64,000 nt of DNA from Hyperoodon ampullatus (taxonomy: Eukaryota; Chordata; Mammalia; Artiodactyla; Ziphiidae): positions 10,187,492 to 10,251,491 of the forward strand of contig OX457061.1 in the NCBI GenBank assembly GCA_949752795.1, written 5' to 3'. A program made the translations under genes and the position numbers. Of this stretch, positions 21,880-33,530 are shown piece by piece; position 1 is the first letter of the stretch, and every line of letters begins with the position of its first letter. The notes under the pieces were generated by a model. It did no database searches and was not told where the DNA came from. It worked only from the letters and a program-made list of their open reading frames with translations.

Positions 21880-22620
21880 GGGGGCAGTTATATGCAGCAG
21901 GCACTACGTAGGCACTAGGGATTTTGTAGAAGCCAAGAAATGGTCCTTACCCTTGAGTCGCTTACTGTTTAGCTGGGGAGACAAACAAACAGCCATTCAC
22001 AATACCATGCAAGTGCTGAGTGGAAACAAATATAGGGCCTGGGTGCACATTGTAGGAGGAAAGCCCTAGTCCAGTTTTAGGGAGTTAGGGAGGACTATCC
22101 TAAGCAAATGCTCCAGCTGAGACCCAAAGGTGAGTAAAAACTGGCCAGGTGAAGAGGGATGAGAAAGAGCATTTAGGCGGAAGGAGCGAAGTGAGAGCTT
22201 AGTGCCTTCTGGAAACCACAAGTGGCTCAGTCTAATAAAGCAGTAGAGTAGGAGGAGATGGGAGGGTGGGGAATGATGAGGCTCGAGTGGTCCTTTGGGA
22301 CCAGATCGTGTTTGTTAACTATGCTGAATTTGAACTTTGCTCTGATGGCAGAGGGGAACCACTGCAAGGAGAGCAATATAGTGAGAATTTCTTTTAGAAA
22401 ACGTGCTATGTTATAAAAATGGATTAGAGGACGCAAAACAGGAGGCAGAGACACCAGTGAGGAGGCTCTTGACTCTATCCAACGGGTGATGAGCGTGGAG
22501 GCAGTGGGTGGTGCTCAGCTCAGGAAGCAGAGGGGTGGACACCAGGGTCAAGTTGGATTTCTTTTATTCAAGCTGAATGCACAGTTTGGGGGAGAATTGA
22601 AAAAGCTTGGAGCTGCCACC
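21880..22620 (-). repeat. L2 LINE fragment (long)
   Basis: About 740 bp of reverse-complement L2: 'aggcactagggattttgtag', 'tacccttgagtcgcttactg', 'ttcttttagaaaacgtgc', 'cagtgaggaggctcttgac'. It restarts the L2 3' pattern after the preceding fragment, so it is a separate insertion. Confidence 0.7.
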
Positions 22621-22816
22621 AGGTCTCCTGGGGTTAATATTAAAACAATGTGGTGAAAAACAACAACAAGGTGGTGGCAAAAGATAGGCTCTTAAAGAGT
22701 TGTGTTTTTTCTTTCTTTCTTTTTTTTTGAATAAAATTAAATAGTGATTGAAAACAAAAATTTTGGAGATATGTGAAATAAAAAATGAAGGTTCCTTCTT
22801 CAGTGCGAGCCCTTTG

Positions 22817-23036
22817 TTTTTTTTTTTTTTTTTTTTTTTTTTTTGCGGTACGCGGGCCTCTCACTGTTGTGGCCTCTCCCGTTGCGGAGCACAGGCTCCG
22901 GACGCGCAGGCTCAGCGGCCATGGCTCACGGGCCCAGCCGCTCCGCGGCATATGGGATCCTCCCAGACCGGGACACGAACCCGTATCCCCTGCATCGGCA
23001 GGCGGACTCTCAACCACTGCGCCACCAGGGAGGCCC
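22817..23036 (-). mobile_element. Young cetacean CHR-type SINE (full length)
   Basis: Minus-strand copy with a T run of about 28 and body from 'gcggtacgcggg'. The head reads 'gggaggccc' at 23028-23036, a single change from the usual 'gggaagccc'. An approximate CCCTTTG/CCCTG duplication flanks it. Confidence 0.92.
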
Positions 23037-23094
23037 TGTTTTTTTTTAATTCACTTCACATTCAGGTGTACATATAGGCTATAAGTTTCATGTG

Positions 23095-23218
23095 GGCAGG
23101 ACCCTGTTTTATGTTTTTTGGGTTTTTTTAAATCACTACATACCCAACATCTAGCAGAATGCCTGTCAAATAGAGGACACCCAAAAAGCGTTTGTTAAAT
23201 GAACTCATGAAAAATGTA
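23095..23218 (+). repeat. L2 LINE 3' end
   Basis: 'gggcaggaccctgttttatg', 'catctagcagaatgcctgtc', 'gcgtttgttaaatgaactcatg' form the L2 3' terminus. Confidence 0.65.
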
Positions 23219-23220
23219 TC

Positions 23221-23530
23221 CATGTCATTTGAAAATGACACCATACAATATGCATGATTTTGCTTTTTTTTTTCTTACTCAATACTGTGTCATAAGCATT
23301 CTTCTATATTAGAGTGACCACTGCATTTTTATCTCTTTGGTTAAATTTATTTAACTTTGCTCTCTATTGGTGGACTTCTAGGTTATTTCCAAATTTTCAG
23401 TATTAAAAAAACATGCAGTGAACAATCTTGTGGCAGTATTCATTGCACATTTGTGCTAGGTTTTAAATATGGGATTGTTTGTCAAAGGTCTGCTTATTTA
23501 AAATGTTGAGAAAAACAAATTGCCTCTCAA
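23221..23530 (-). repeat. L1M-like LINE fragment
   Basis: 'gtggacttctaggttatttcc', 'aaaacatgcagtgaacaatctt' and 'gggattgtttgtcaaagg' are the reverse-complement pattern of old L1 3' regions. Confidence 0.55.
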
Positions 23531-24620
23531 AGTTTATACCCATCCTTTGACACTCCAAGAGTATGTGAGAGCATCTCTTCCCTCCCCTACTTCCAACACT
23601 GAATGTTATCAATCTTTAACTTTTGCCAAGCTGATGGTTAGCAGTTAATATGTAGTCTCAGTTCCCATTTCTAGGTTTCCAGCATAATTAAGCATTTTAA
23701 ATGTTTTTATTAGCCACTTAACCCTTCTAAAAGATAGTTCTTAAGTCACTCAGTTGTTTTAATGGGAAGAAGGATTGAGAGGAAGTCTATTTCAGAAAAC
23801 TATTTTTGAGAAGTGCCCCGTAGTTTAGATACAGTTCTCCCCACCCCACCTCCCCCTTTGCAGCTCAAGCAGGTGTGTGCGCGCGCGAACACACACACGG
23901 GATGTAGAGAAAAGCACGCGTCCAGACCAGGTCATTTTGCTTGTTGCCTCCTGGCCATTTGTTCCCCAGCAAAGCTTTTTTTTTTCTGCGTTTAGAGAAA
24001 ACTAGCTGGTAAGTCATGAGACTGCACTTCACCTCATTTGAGACGTTATGTTGTTACCTGCTTGCTTTGTTATCAAAACTACTTTAAAAAACAGATTTTT
24101 GGTTAAGTATATTAGTCTGGTACATATATATAGCACTTAGAAAATGCATCATACTGGAAATCAGAAATGTAGACAAAAAAGCTGTCACCCCTTAACAGGT
24201 TTATTTTGGGGAGGCACATCTAAGGACACGTCTGGCAGCATTATGAACAGCACTGGCACCAAGGGCAACTGTAGGGGGTTAATGGGGACCCTGCATCATT
24301 CCTTGCCATGTGCCTGGTGAGTAAACGCCTAGAAGTTTGGGAATGGTGGCAAGTGAGGAAAAGGCTGCAACCAACAATCAGTGTCACAAAGTGGGGATGA
24401 CTAATTTGCTGAGGAGCCATTGAGACAGATGTTTAATTAGCTGAAGTCAGAGTGGATAAATCGGGAGAGGACTGCCTATGCAGAGAGATGCCTTTTCCTT
24501 CATCTCTCATTTAACTGTTGTGGGGTTTTTTTGTCCTTACTGTTTTCTCTTTGAAGACAACATCCTCAGAAATGGGGGGAGTGTGGAAGGGAGGGTAGAG
24601 AGAAAGTAACCTGTGGTTAC
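23531..24620. other. Intron, mostly unique
   Basis: Contains an alternating purine/pyrimidine run at 23873-23899 and otherwise no recognised element. Confidence 0.45.
23873..23899. repeat. (GT)(GC)(AC) alternating tract
   Basis: gtgtgtgcgcgcgcg directly followed by aacacacacacg. Alternation of purine and pyrimidine is broken once. Such tracts favour left-handed Z-DNA. Confidence 0.7.
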
Positions 24621-24828
24621 ATTTACTGAATAGTTATTATATTCAAGAATTTTTATATTTAATCTTTACAGAAACCTTGTGAGATGGGCATTATCTCTTT
24701 TCTGTGGTCGAGAAAACTGAAGCTGTGTGCGTATATGTTGTGTATGTGTATGTGTACATACCTGTGTGTGTTACTAATGAGTAATGTAGATGAGATATGA
24801 ACCTAGATCCCTTAATTCTTGAGCCCAT
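24621..24828 (-). repeat. MIR SINE split by a TG-rich microsatellite
   Basis: 'tttactgaatagttattat', 'agaaaccttgtgagatgggcatt', 'cgagaaaactgaagc', then a TG/TA-rich run (24722-24770), then 'gagatatgaacctagatccc'. The simple repeat seems to have grown inside the MIR. Confidence 0.65.
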
Positions 24829-24889
24829 TTTTTTTTCCCCTGTACCACAGCTTCCCCACTTAAAATGTAATGCAGATGAGAGAACTTTT

Positions 24890-25022
24890 TGGAGTAAAGG
24901 TAATAGTCTGTATATTGTCAGGAGCTGATGTCACAGGTATATGCATTTGCCAGAACTATCAAATGGTACTTGTAAGATGTGTACGTATCATTGTATGTAA
25001 ATTTTACGAAAATATAAAAAAA
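24890..25022 (+). repeat. L1M 3' end
   Basis: 'ggtatatgcatttgccagaact', 'tcattgtatgtaaattttacg' and an A-rich end are the common 3' end of old L1 families. Confidence 0.6.
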
Positions 25023-25024
25023 GA

Positions 25025-25275
25025 TTCTTAAACAAATGTTGAGCACCAGTTACTGTTATGCACACTGAAGTGTTCAGGGGTGAATGTACTGACACCTGCC
25101 CCTTACTCTGAAATACATTTTTTAAAAAAAAGCTGGACTGATGGGTAGATACGTGATAAAGCAAATATAGTAAATGTTAATAGTAGGATCTAGGTGGTGG
25201 TTACATGGATTTTCAGTGTACATTTCTTTCAACTTTTTTGTGGTTTAGAAATGTTCATAATAAAATAGGAAAGAA
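25025..25275 (+). repeat. L1M 3' fragment
   Basis: 'gtgataaagcaaatatagtaaatgttaa', 'ggatctaggtggtgg', 'tttctttcaacttttttgtgg', 'gttcataataaaatag' in pieces. Another L1 3' end, of a different subfamily from the one just before it. Confidence 0.6.
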
Positions 25276-25491
25276 CTCATTAAAATTACAAATATATAAT
25301 TTAAATTCTGCTCATATTAATATAAATTTCTGAACTTACAAATATATGTCCTTATGGCATAGAAAACACTAATCTTCGTTTTGTAGGATGTTTTATCTTT
25401 CATTACTTCATATGTTAAATATCTTTGAGATCACAGTTTCTTCCATTGACCTCTGGTTTTAAGTAGCATGTGGAGTTATGAATATAATAAT

Positions 25492-25716
25492 TGTTACCAC
25501 TTACTGAATATTCACAGTTTGCTAGGCAATCGGCCAAATGCTTTTTAAAAAATTATCTAATTAACCTTAAAACAACTGTTTGAATTGGGTGTGATTTTTG
25601 TTTTATAAAGGAGAAAACTAAAGCTCAGAGAAGTTGCAGGACTTGTCCAAGGTCATAAGTAAGCTGGGAGCTGGGACTTAAACCCAAGTCTATACTCCTA
25701 ACCACTGTGCTGTACT
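25492..25716 (-). repeat. MIR SINE, near full length
   Basis: 'taccacttactgaatattcac', 'ggagaaaactaaagctcagag', 'gacttgtccaaggtcataag', 'taaccactgtgctgta'. Complete reverse MIR order. Confidence 0.85.
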
Positions 25717-25810
25717 TCTTCCCATTGGCAAAGGTTACAGGGTCCACAGCTCAGTGGAGGCAAGTATGCTTTTCTCCCTAGAGACATGAGTGCACCTACT
25801 TCAGCTGGAT

Positions 25811-26045
25811 GTGGCAGCGTGATTCGATGGAAGGGGCACATAGACTTTGGAACCAGACCAGCCCAAGTCCCCACCCCAGCTGTACCTTTCACACAAGCTG
25901 TGAAGTTAGCAAGTGAAACCTTTCTAACTTCAGTTACCTTTTCTGTCAATAGGGATAATACTACCTACCTTGCAAGGTTGTTTTGTTGACTAAATACATG
26001 TAAAACACTCAATCAGTACTGAGTACTCAGTGAGTATCAGCTGCC
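25811..26045 (+). repeat. MIR SINE, near full length
   Basis: 'agactttggaaccagaccag', 'acttcagttaccttttctgtc', 'gggataatactacctacctt', 'cagtgagtatcagctgc'. Confidence 0.75.
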
Positions 26046-27490
26046 TTTATCCCTATCGCCACTACCACACTAGGCGTACTGTAAAACCTGGCTTTTTAGG
26101 ATTTATTTCCTTTCCTACCCATATGACTTGGCCTTTGCCTGTACTTTTTGTTTTCCAGTGAATTAAGTCTGTAGAAAGCTTATACCCTGTGATAGAACCA
26201 GTCTTTGAATTTGTTTGGATATGGATCTGCTGGAAGCACCCTTTACATTGAACAAGGAGAAAACTAGATCCAGAGAGTCAACTGTAATGATTTTTGACTA
26301 ACAAAACCCAAACCATGTATGTAGGGGTGGGTTAATGATCACAGGGCTTATTCATCATATAGCTTATATCAGCAAATTTAATTTACTATGCAAAGATTCT
26401 AGAGGCAAAGTGAACAAACTATAATTGCCTGTAACAAACATGGTTACAAGTGATTTTTACAAGCGTTTGTATTAACAGTGAGTAGCTCACAGAGCCTGTT
26501 GCTTCTTTTCAGAAAACATTTAAAAGAAAATAGAATTAAATACCAATATGATTTTTGAGTGAATGATTACAGACAGAGAGGTTTGGGGTGCCGCCTCCGC
26601 CCCTTGATTCTCTCCACCAGGAGTCTTGATCTCCCCCAGAGGAAGTGGAAGACCCTCTTTCTTCCGGCAGGCCATTAGTGTGTTCATCCTGTTAGTAGCT
26701 GTGAGGAAAACTCTTCCTCTGCCAGGACTGAGTTTAGACATTTTCCGTGAGAAACCATCAGTTGAGAACAGTTACCCCACCACAGAAGGCTTCTACAAGA
26801 CCAGCCAGGGACCTGAGACACCTACTCCTTTCTCGCTGCTTTCCGAGGCCCAGCAGTGGAGCTGGTCTTTCCCCATAAACAATTTAAAAGGCAGTGTTAA
26901 GAATTTCAGTAACTACTTTCCATAATGAGCTTTTCCTTTTTGAGTACGTCACAAATACCGGACTTTCTGCAACAGCTCTAAATGCATTAAGAAAAAAGAA
27001 AAATCGTCTTCAGTGAGGGCATTTCTTTTTCTGCCTTACAATGACAGTAATGCCCAGAGACAAAGATGGCTTAAAATCAGGAGAAGACATTGGAGTGGCA
27101 GTGGAGGCAGGGCTGGGGAGGACGTATTGGCACCTCCTTCGCTCGTTACCTAGCTCCTGATCACGGCAGGCCAGTCGGCAAGATGCGTAGACTCGACTGT
27201 GCCAGCAAACTAGTTTTTTCCAATAGAAAGCCGGTGAGATGTGATTAAAACCCAACTGCTGCAAAAGATACAAGGTGGTCTGTTGGAACTCCTCAATCTT
27301 CCCCAAAACTGTCACCACATAATCATCGAAATACCAAATCATAACCCCCGCTTTCCCCCACCCTTTGTTTGTGGCACACTGCCTTTAATAGAACAACGTG
27401 AATTACGATGAAGTTAAGACGAAGTGTGATTTAAGCCTGAAAAATCCCGAGGGTCCTGCAGACCTCTCGAGCCCAGTGTGTTCACCAGAC
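26046..27490. other. ~1.4 kb repeat-poor intron
   Basis: No recognised repeats. Open frames of up to about 110 codons on the minus strand (27010-27342) show no family features. One contains an acidic/hydrophobic start only. Confidence 0.45.
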
Positions 27491-27620
27491 TCATCACTCA
27501 GTAAATGTTTATGGAATCTCTACTGTGTTGCAGGCAGTGGTGAAGAATGACCGGGCCGGTTCCTAGAGAGCTCTCACCCCAGTGGGGAGATGGCCAATAA
27601 AAAATAAGCAAGCCAACAAG
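27491..27620 (-). repeat. L2 LINE 3' end
   Basis: 'cactcagtaaatgtttatgg', 'actgtgttgcaggcagtgg', 'cccagtggggagatgg' match reverse L2. Confidence 0.65.
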
Positions 27621-29790
27621 ATGCATTTGATAGGGAATCTTACTTCCAGCTTTCAGTCTGTCCTTTATCTGACAAAAAGGACCCAGTTTTGTGAATTGAA
27701 GGGAGTTCATCTCACCCCCAGCACAGGGCACTACCTCAGTCTTTCCACTTCAGCAGGTCGTTTCCATGCACCTCCTAATTGGCTAACAACACCCCTCCCT
27801 GGTGCAGGGAGAAGTGAACAGGGCAGCAAGAGCTGGGTGAATTCATGAACACTGAGTGACTCCATCCAGGACCACAGTGGAAATTAAGAGACACAGGCCA
27901 TATCTCAGCCTTGGAAGCTAGAGAGAACGCTGTCCCTCAGCCACTCAGCCTAGTGTCAGAGGTGCCATGGGCCTCTCCCCAGTAAGTTCCTCATACGTCG
28001 GTCTCGCCAGATGTTGGTGAGTCCCTTACTAAGGCAAAGGATGAGAACCCTCCTTTCCTTTGGGAGACAGCTTAGGATAGGGGTGGCAAGCTTTCATTTG
28101 AGTAAAAGGAAAGCCCTTCGTGGAGAAAAATGGGTTCCTTTTGGTTTACCAGCCCCGGACCTGACCAGCACCATAGCTGGCCCAGAGGTGGTGGCTAACA
28201 CATTTTGTGGAATGAACTAAGGAGAAGTAGCAAAAGCCAGTCTGCAGCCTACCGCTGCTTCACTCCCTCCAGCCCAGACCCAAGGCTGCCCACTTTCTAT
28301 TTGGGAATGGATTCACTGCTCTTTGATTATTGGAGGTCAGACTTCCTTAGAGAATCAGATCATTGAATGAAAATGTAAATATCATAAAAGTGAAATGCAA
28401 TGCAGATCAGTCGAAATTAGTGTTACCTCCCAGGTTCCCTTACTAACCTGGGTCTCTAATGAGTGCTTTGGGAGCCAGAGGAGTTACCCAAAACAGACGT
28501 TTAAGTATTGATAATCAAGTAAGGGTGCCCTGTGGGAGGAAGCTACTGCCCACACTGTATTACAGGAAAGAAAGAAAGGAAGGGAGGGAGGGAGGGAGGA
28601 AGGGAGGAAAGGAGGAAGAAAGACACTTTCTAAAGAGGGGTGGGAGAGGAGAGGAGAGGGAGAGCGAGCACACGTTAAATCCTCACCTTATGTAGCGGCA
28701 GTTAATAGATGCTGTCTGATATTTATAATAATACTAAAAACAGCTGAATAGGAATGCTAATAAAGAATGTGAAAATGAGTACCAGAAGAAACAGCCAAAA
28801 AAGTTTAAACTAACTACCAGTAAGGAAGGACTCGGGGATGGGCAGGGAATTAACTGGTTTTTATTATAGGACTTATATTATAACTATAAAACTGTAGATA
28901 CAGGTTACTTTGCTAAGAGTAAGAATAGTTTTTAAAATTTGTAAACAGAAGACAGCTTACTTTCAAATTCTAGAGCTTAGAAAGCTTTCTCTTTCTTCCC
29001 TTTACCTACATGGACTTCCTCTATTTGGAAACTTCCTTTCTCCTAGAAGCCACAATCCATTTCATTGTATTGGATGTCAGTTTTCTATGAGAACATCGTT
29101 ATTAAATATTTGCTTCCCCTTGTAAACATTTCCAAACCTTTTAAGACCAAAATGTTATATGAGTATAACCATTATATTGTGATTTTGCCAACATATTTTG
29201 TCTCTGTGACCTGTATTTTCCATAGGTTAAAGCACTAGCTATTAGCTGAGTACTCCGTCCCATTCTAAGAATGACTAGTATCTCAGATATAAATGAAAAC
29301 AGCTGCTTTTCCATGACATTGGAGTCCCAAACCGCTGTCACATGTACATTTTGACACTTTTTTTCTTCTCTTTTTTCCAATTGAGACAAAAATTAGTTTA
29401 CTGAATCTACTAATCTGGTTAAGTGTATCATCTAACTTCTGTGGAGAGGTGGAAAAGAGGTCGTAGAAAAGCCCATTGAGCTAGAATGTAGCTGTCCCAG
29501 AAGGCTCGAACTTACTTAAAATGAAAACCCTGTAATGAGACCCTTCTTCTGTGCCAGGTCCATAAGGGCCTGGCGGGGCTGCTGCACCACTGCTGCCTTT
29601 GCCCGTGAGCTGGAGCCTCGGCTGACAGCCATTGTTCTCTCTCCAGCTGAAGAGATTGTGGAGTGCCACCCCGTTGTCTCCCAAAAGCCTGAAGCAGTGC
29701 TCTCTCCTCCTCTGCAGCCCTTGGAGGATTTATTTCAGGGTATGGCTGTTGTAGAACGCAGGAGCAGGCTTCCTTTATTGGCTTAAAGCT
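27621..29790. other. ~2.1 kb intron with a purine-rich tract
   Basis: Unique sequence apart from the GGGA/GAAA-rich run at 28562-28662. No coding evidence. Confidence 0.45.
28562..28662 (+). repeat. Polypurine tract (GGGA/GAAA)n
   Basis: About 100 bp of almost uninterrupted A/G on the + strand, with gggagggagggaggg in the middle. It is a homopurine microsatellite that can form triplex (H-DNA) structures. Confidence 0.85.
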
Positions 29791-29792
29791 GG

Positions 29793-29890
29793 CCCTATCA
29801 CTACTAGTTGGGTGACCGTGGTCATGTCATTCTCCCATTCTGAGCTCCTTTGCTTTAGTTTGCTCTTCAATAAAATAGGTCACAACTAGA
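29793..29890 (+). repeat. MIR scrap
   Basis: 'actagttgggtgaccgtggtcatgtc' split over two words and 'caataaaataggtcac' recall the MIR middle. Confidence 0.5.
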
Positions 29891-29930
29891 TCACAGGCTG
29901 CTGGTTGGTAGTCTTAATTGAAGCTTAATA

Positions 29931-30142
29931 CCTGGGTTCTAGAAACACCTCCCTGGTTCCACTCTTGCTCCTGTTACTCTTTCTAGCTCTTTGGTGAGTT
30001 TCTTGGCTTGTTTGAACTTCATTTTCCTCATCTATAAATGAGAATAATAATAGTATCTTCTTCATGGCATTGTTGTGAGAATTAGAGATCCATGTCAAAC
30101 ACCAAGCACTTAACTGTTATTTATTACTCAGTAAATATTAGT
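29931..30142 (+). repeat. MIR SINE
   Basis: 'cctgggttctagaaacacc', 'cttcattttcctcatctat', 'gaataataatagtatcttc', 'actcagtaaatattag'. Confidence 0.75.
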
Positions 30143-30920
30143 CCTGTCCCCTCCCTTCAATTTCACTGTTACGAGACCTAGTCATACTCAGAATTTTGTA
30201 ACATAATGCTTTTTTTTATGCATATGACTGCTTTGAGTCCTGGTTCAGCAGAGACTCTAGCTGCTAAAGAACCAGCTCAAATTTAGTCCACATTAGGTAT
30301 GGCCCAGAATGTGTGCATCTGTCTGCCCAGCTGCTCATTTGAGCTTTTCCAGGGGTCTGAGGCCCCTTGTCAGAGAAGCAAAGCATCAGTGAGAACATAG
30401 GTGTGCACATGTAGGAATGACCTAGCATTCCTCTGGAGCGCTTTGCATCTGGGTCTGAATAGGCAGAAGGGTTAAAAGCTGGAGAAACTTTTGTCATAAA
30501 TTTTGTCTTCAGCAGGACTTCCCAGGGAACATCAGACTTGAGCAGAGAGGAGATGCTGATTGGCCTCAGAGTCAGCTGAAGGAGACAGGAGCTGCAGTGG
30601 AAGCTGCTGGATTTACTGTTATTAGCAAGGCAAATGGGAAGCCAGCAGGGCAGCCCAGCTCCAAGATAATAGATCTAACAAAAGGGAAAACTCCCGGAAA
30701 GGAAAATGGCTGGCAGCCAGGACTCCTCTACCACCTCTACTGCCACCTTTTCCATTGCATTTGCCTTTTTGTTTTGTGTGTTTTAGCACAAGGAGAAGCA
30801 TATTTTAACATCTTAGGTTATAAGTCACAATTGGCTTTGAGGATGTATAATTCAGCTTCTTACCTGTTTGATGGCTTCAGAGTTGACATGGTAAAGTGTG
30901 CAAAATTGTATTAATATAGT
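30143..30920. other. Intron, unique-looking
   Basis: No repeat recognised. One + frame across 30597-30914 has no recognisable domain. Confidence 0.45.
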
Positions 30921-31093
30921 AATAAATAGTTGCCATTTATTGAGCACTTACTATGTGCCAGGCTAAGTGCTTTACATACATTATTATCTCATTTAATCTA
31001 TAAAACAACTTCATGAGTTAGTAATTATCATTATCTCCAATTTAGAGATACAGAAACAGTGCCTAGAGCACTTGAGTAATTTCCCAAGGTCTT
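30921..31093 (-). repeat. MIR SINE, left part (interrupted by L1)
   Basis: Well-kept reverse MIR: 'tttattgagcacttactatg', 'tgccaggctaagtgctttac', 'atctcatttaatctataaaac', 'gagtaatttcccaaggtc'. The MIR resumes after the L1 at 31516. Confidence 0.88.
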
Positions 31094-31515
31094 TTTTCTG
31101 TAAGATTTATTTTTTTTATCAAGGTAACATTGGTTTATAACATTGTATAAGTTTGTGTACAACATTATATTTCTACTTCCGTGTTCACTACAGCGAGCTC
31201 TCCACCAGGAATTTAGTTTCCATTCGTCACCATACAGTTGACCCTCTGTACCTGTTTCACCCTCCCCACCCCCCTTCCCCTCTGGTAACTCCTATCCTGT
31301 TCTCTGTATCTATGTGTTTTTGTTTGGTTTGTTCATTTATTATTCTGTTTGTTTGTTTTTAAATTCCATGTATGAGTGAAATAGTACGGTATTTGTCTTT
31401 CTCCGTCTGACTTATTTCACTTAGCATGATACCCTCAAGGTCCATCCATGTTGTTGCAAAAGGCAGGGTTTCATCTTTTTTATGGCTGAGTAGTATTCCA
31501 TTGGGTATTTATATA
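31094..31515 (-). mobile_element. L1 3'-truncated-type insertion inside a MIR
   Basis: Reverse-complement L1 3' region: 'ttataacattgtataagtttg', 'gactcttattcac'-type words, 'cttagcatgataccctcaag', 'tccatccatgttgttgcaaa', 'gctgagtagtattccattgg'. Its A-tail side is on the left. Flanking copies tcccaaggtctt (31082-31093) and tcccaagatctt (31516-31527) form a 12-bp target duplication with one mismatch. About 420 bp, so 5'-truncated. Confidence 0.85.
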
Positions 31516-31582
31516 TCCCAAGATCTTAAAGCTTGGTGGAGCTGGGATTTGAACCCTGCCATTAAGGTTCTACCAATCCAGT
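31516..31582 (-). repeat. MIR SINE, right part
   Basis: 'ggtggagctgggatttgaac', 'cctgccattaaggttctacc' continue the MIR interrupted at 31093. Confidence 0.75.
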
Positions 31583-31990
31583 GGAAGGTATTGAGGCAGG
31601 AGCCCACTTAGGTATTATGGAGCCAGACAGGGTACTAGCAATAAGAAAAATGCTTAACTGAGGCTTGTGTCCTGACTTGAAGCACAGCCCTAGTTGGTAC
31701 AGTGGTGGTTAGAAGGCAGGTGGACAGGCAGAGAGGAGCTGGGTTGGCAGGTGGAACCGATCTCTGAAGGGTCTGACTCCCCAGAACGGAGCAGGGCAGA
31801 TGGGCAGTCCCTACCCAAGGACCACAAAGACTGAGGGGGAACTGCAGGCAGCAAGGACCAGGGAAGGAGACGATGCTCCAAGCATCCAGGGACAGCAGTA
31901 CAGAGCCATGTCCTGAGAGGGTCAAGTCACAGAGGCAACACGTGAGCAAAATTCCTGTTGTCAAAATTGCCTCTAGGAAAAGAAATTCTT
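31583..31990. other. Intron, unique-looking
   Basis: GC-richer sequence before a SINE. Minus-strand frames of about 100 codons carry no recognisable domain. Nothing else seen. Confidence 0.4.
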
Positions 31991-32004
31991 AAAAATGGCT
32001 GTCA

Positions 32005-32210
32005 GGGCTTCCCTGGTGGCACAATGGTTGAGAGTCTGCCTGCCGATGCAGGGGACACGGGTTCGTGCCCCGGTCCGGGAGGATCCCACATGCTGCAGAG
32101 CGGCTGGGCCCGTGCGCCATGGCCGCTGAGCCTGCACGTCCGGAGCCTGTGCTCCACAACGGGAGAGGCCACAACAGTGAGAGGCCCGCGTACCGCAAAA
32201 AAAAAAAAAA
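32005..32210 (+). mobile_element. Young cetacean CHR-type SINE (full length)
   Basis: Head gggcttccctggtggcacaa: the A box reads TGGCACAATGG, two changes from the usual form, so pol III activity may be lower. Perfect 14-bp target duplication aaaaatggctgtca at 31991-32004 and 32211-32224. Confidence 0.96.
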
Positions 32211-32224
32211 AAAAATGGCTGTCA

Positions 32225-32639
32225 GAGGCCAACGTGCTGTGATTTTTCTCATTAAATCCAACACAGCTAGCTTTTTTCACTAGCATTAGAACAGATGAAA
32301 ACTAAAAGTACATATATATATAAATACTAAAATCAAACTTGGCACAGAAAGATGCTCACACTGTAAGAGGAACTGGAAAACTGAGACACCACCATCCACC
32401 TGGTTAATTCAGTCGTTGATCACACATTTACCAAGTCTCGTAGTTGCAAAGATGAATAAGACTGTTACCTCACACTTGCTCTCCTGGGCCTCACTGAGTC
32501 ACGGCAAGTGGAATTCTCCAAACTATTTCAGGTGTTGTCTTGGTCATGTCTCCACCTCTTTTTCCCCTTATGTTTTATCAAGCACATGTGGTTGAATTCA
32601 GATAAATTACATGTATAATTTATGAACAAGGAAATCCAG
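32225..32639. other. Intron, no recognisable feature
   Basis: Unique-looking, with a short TA repeat near 32312. Nothing further seen. Confidence 0.4.
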
Positions 32640-33190
32640 GCAGGTGGGTGGCATCTGGGTGGGCAGGATTTTCAGAGTGGCACACTGAGAACCTAGCAGG
32701 ACACCAGGCCTGGGGGCAGGGTCCTGGGCAGTGCTGGGCCAGGATCAAGGGCAGTTAGTTACCTGAATGAGACAGGAAGGCCAAGGCTAGAGTAAAAAAA
32801 AAGGAAGCCTTGACTTTGGTTGGCCTGGAATTGCAGAAATCCTCTTGCCCTGGAGCAGAGCCCATAGGTGAGAGGACTGTGAAGTGGGACAACTTTCTGC
32901 CCGTTGTGGAGGCCAGATTAGACTTGGGGAATAACCGCAGGGGAGGGATGTGGATTTGACAGACTGGAGGAGCAGGCAGTGTGGGCACAGGGAACGCACA
33001 GCAGTGACGTGGAGGTGGGAGACCACGGAGTGTGTGCACCAAATAGGAGACCAGTTTGGCTGGATCACAGAGGACATAGAGGAGCCGGAAAGTGAGATGG
33101 ATAGACTGTTTGGAGGGCAGGGTGAGGAGTTGGCCCTGGGGAGCTTGTGAACGGATTGGAAGCCCAGAAGTGATAACCTTCAGAGTTTGA
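32640..33190 (-). repeat. Possible old L2/CR1 LINE
   Basis: The text resembles reverse-complement LINE 3' regions ('aggagaccagtttggctgg', 'ggaagcccagaagtgat'). It also contains the longest open frame of the window, 216 codons on the minus strand (32755-33405), which has no recognisable domain and low-complexity composition. Confidence 0.35.
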
Positions 33191-33411
33191 CTCCAGAGAG
33201 CAGCACCCTCTGACAACAGGGTGGGGAATGGATGGCTGGAGGCCAGGAGGCAGGGTGGGAGACCGTCACTGCGGGCTGGGTGATAAGCATGCCAGGGAGA
33301 CTTGGTGAGTGGGTGGTGTCTGCAGAACTTGGGGGCTGACCTAACGTCAGCAACAAGGAGGAAGGCTGGATAAGAAGTACTCCAAACTTGGGAGGCCTTG
33401 TTCACTGTGTA

Positions 33412-33530
33412 GAATCCTCAAAGGTCAGAGTCAGTGTTACTCATCTTTGCATCTGTAGCATCTAGCTCAGGGTGTGGCACGTGGTAGGAGATCGGAAGAT
33501 GTTTGATGAACAACTGAGTTAATTCATTGG
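33412..33530 (+). repeat. L2 LINE 3' end
   Basis: 'catctttgcatctgtagcat', 'ctagctcagggtgtggcac', 'gatgtttgatgaacaactgag'. Confidence 0.6.

Noticed and set aside
22817..23036. CTCF-like core (ccaccaggg) in the SINE head, present in every reverse copy
   Set aside because: The downstream GGC part of the CTCF site does not align without a gap or two mismatches, so a CTCF role is not supported by sequence alone.
32755..33405. Longest open frame of the window, 216 codons on the minus strand
   Set aside because: No recognisable domain, low-complexity composition, likely inside an old LINE, and no splice or promoter context.
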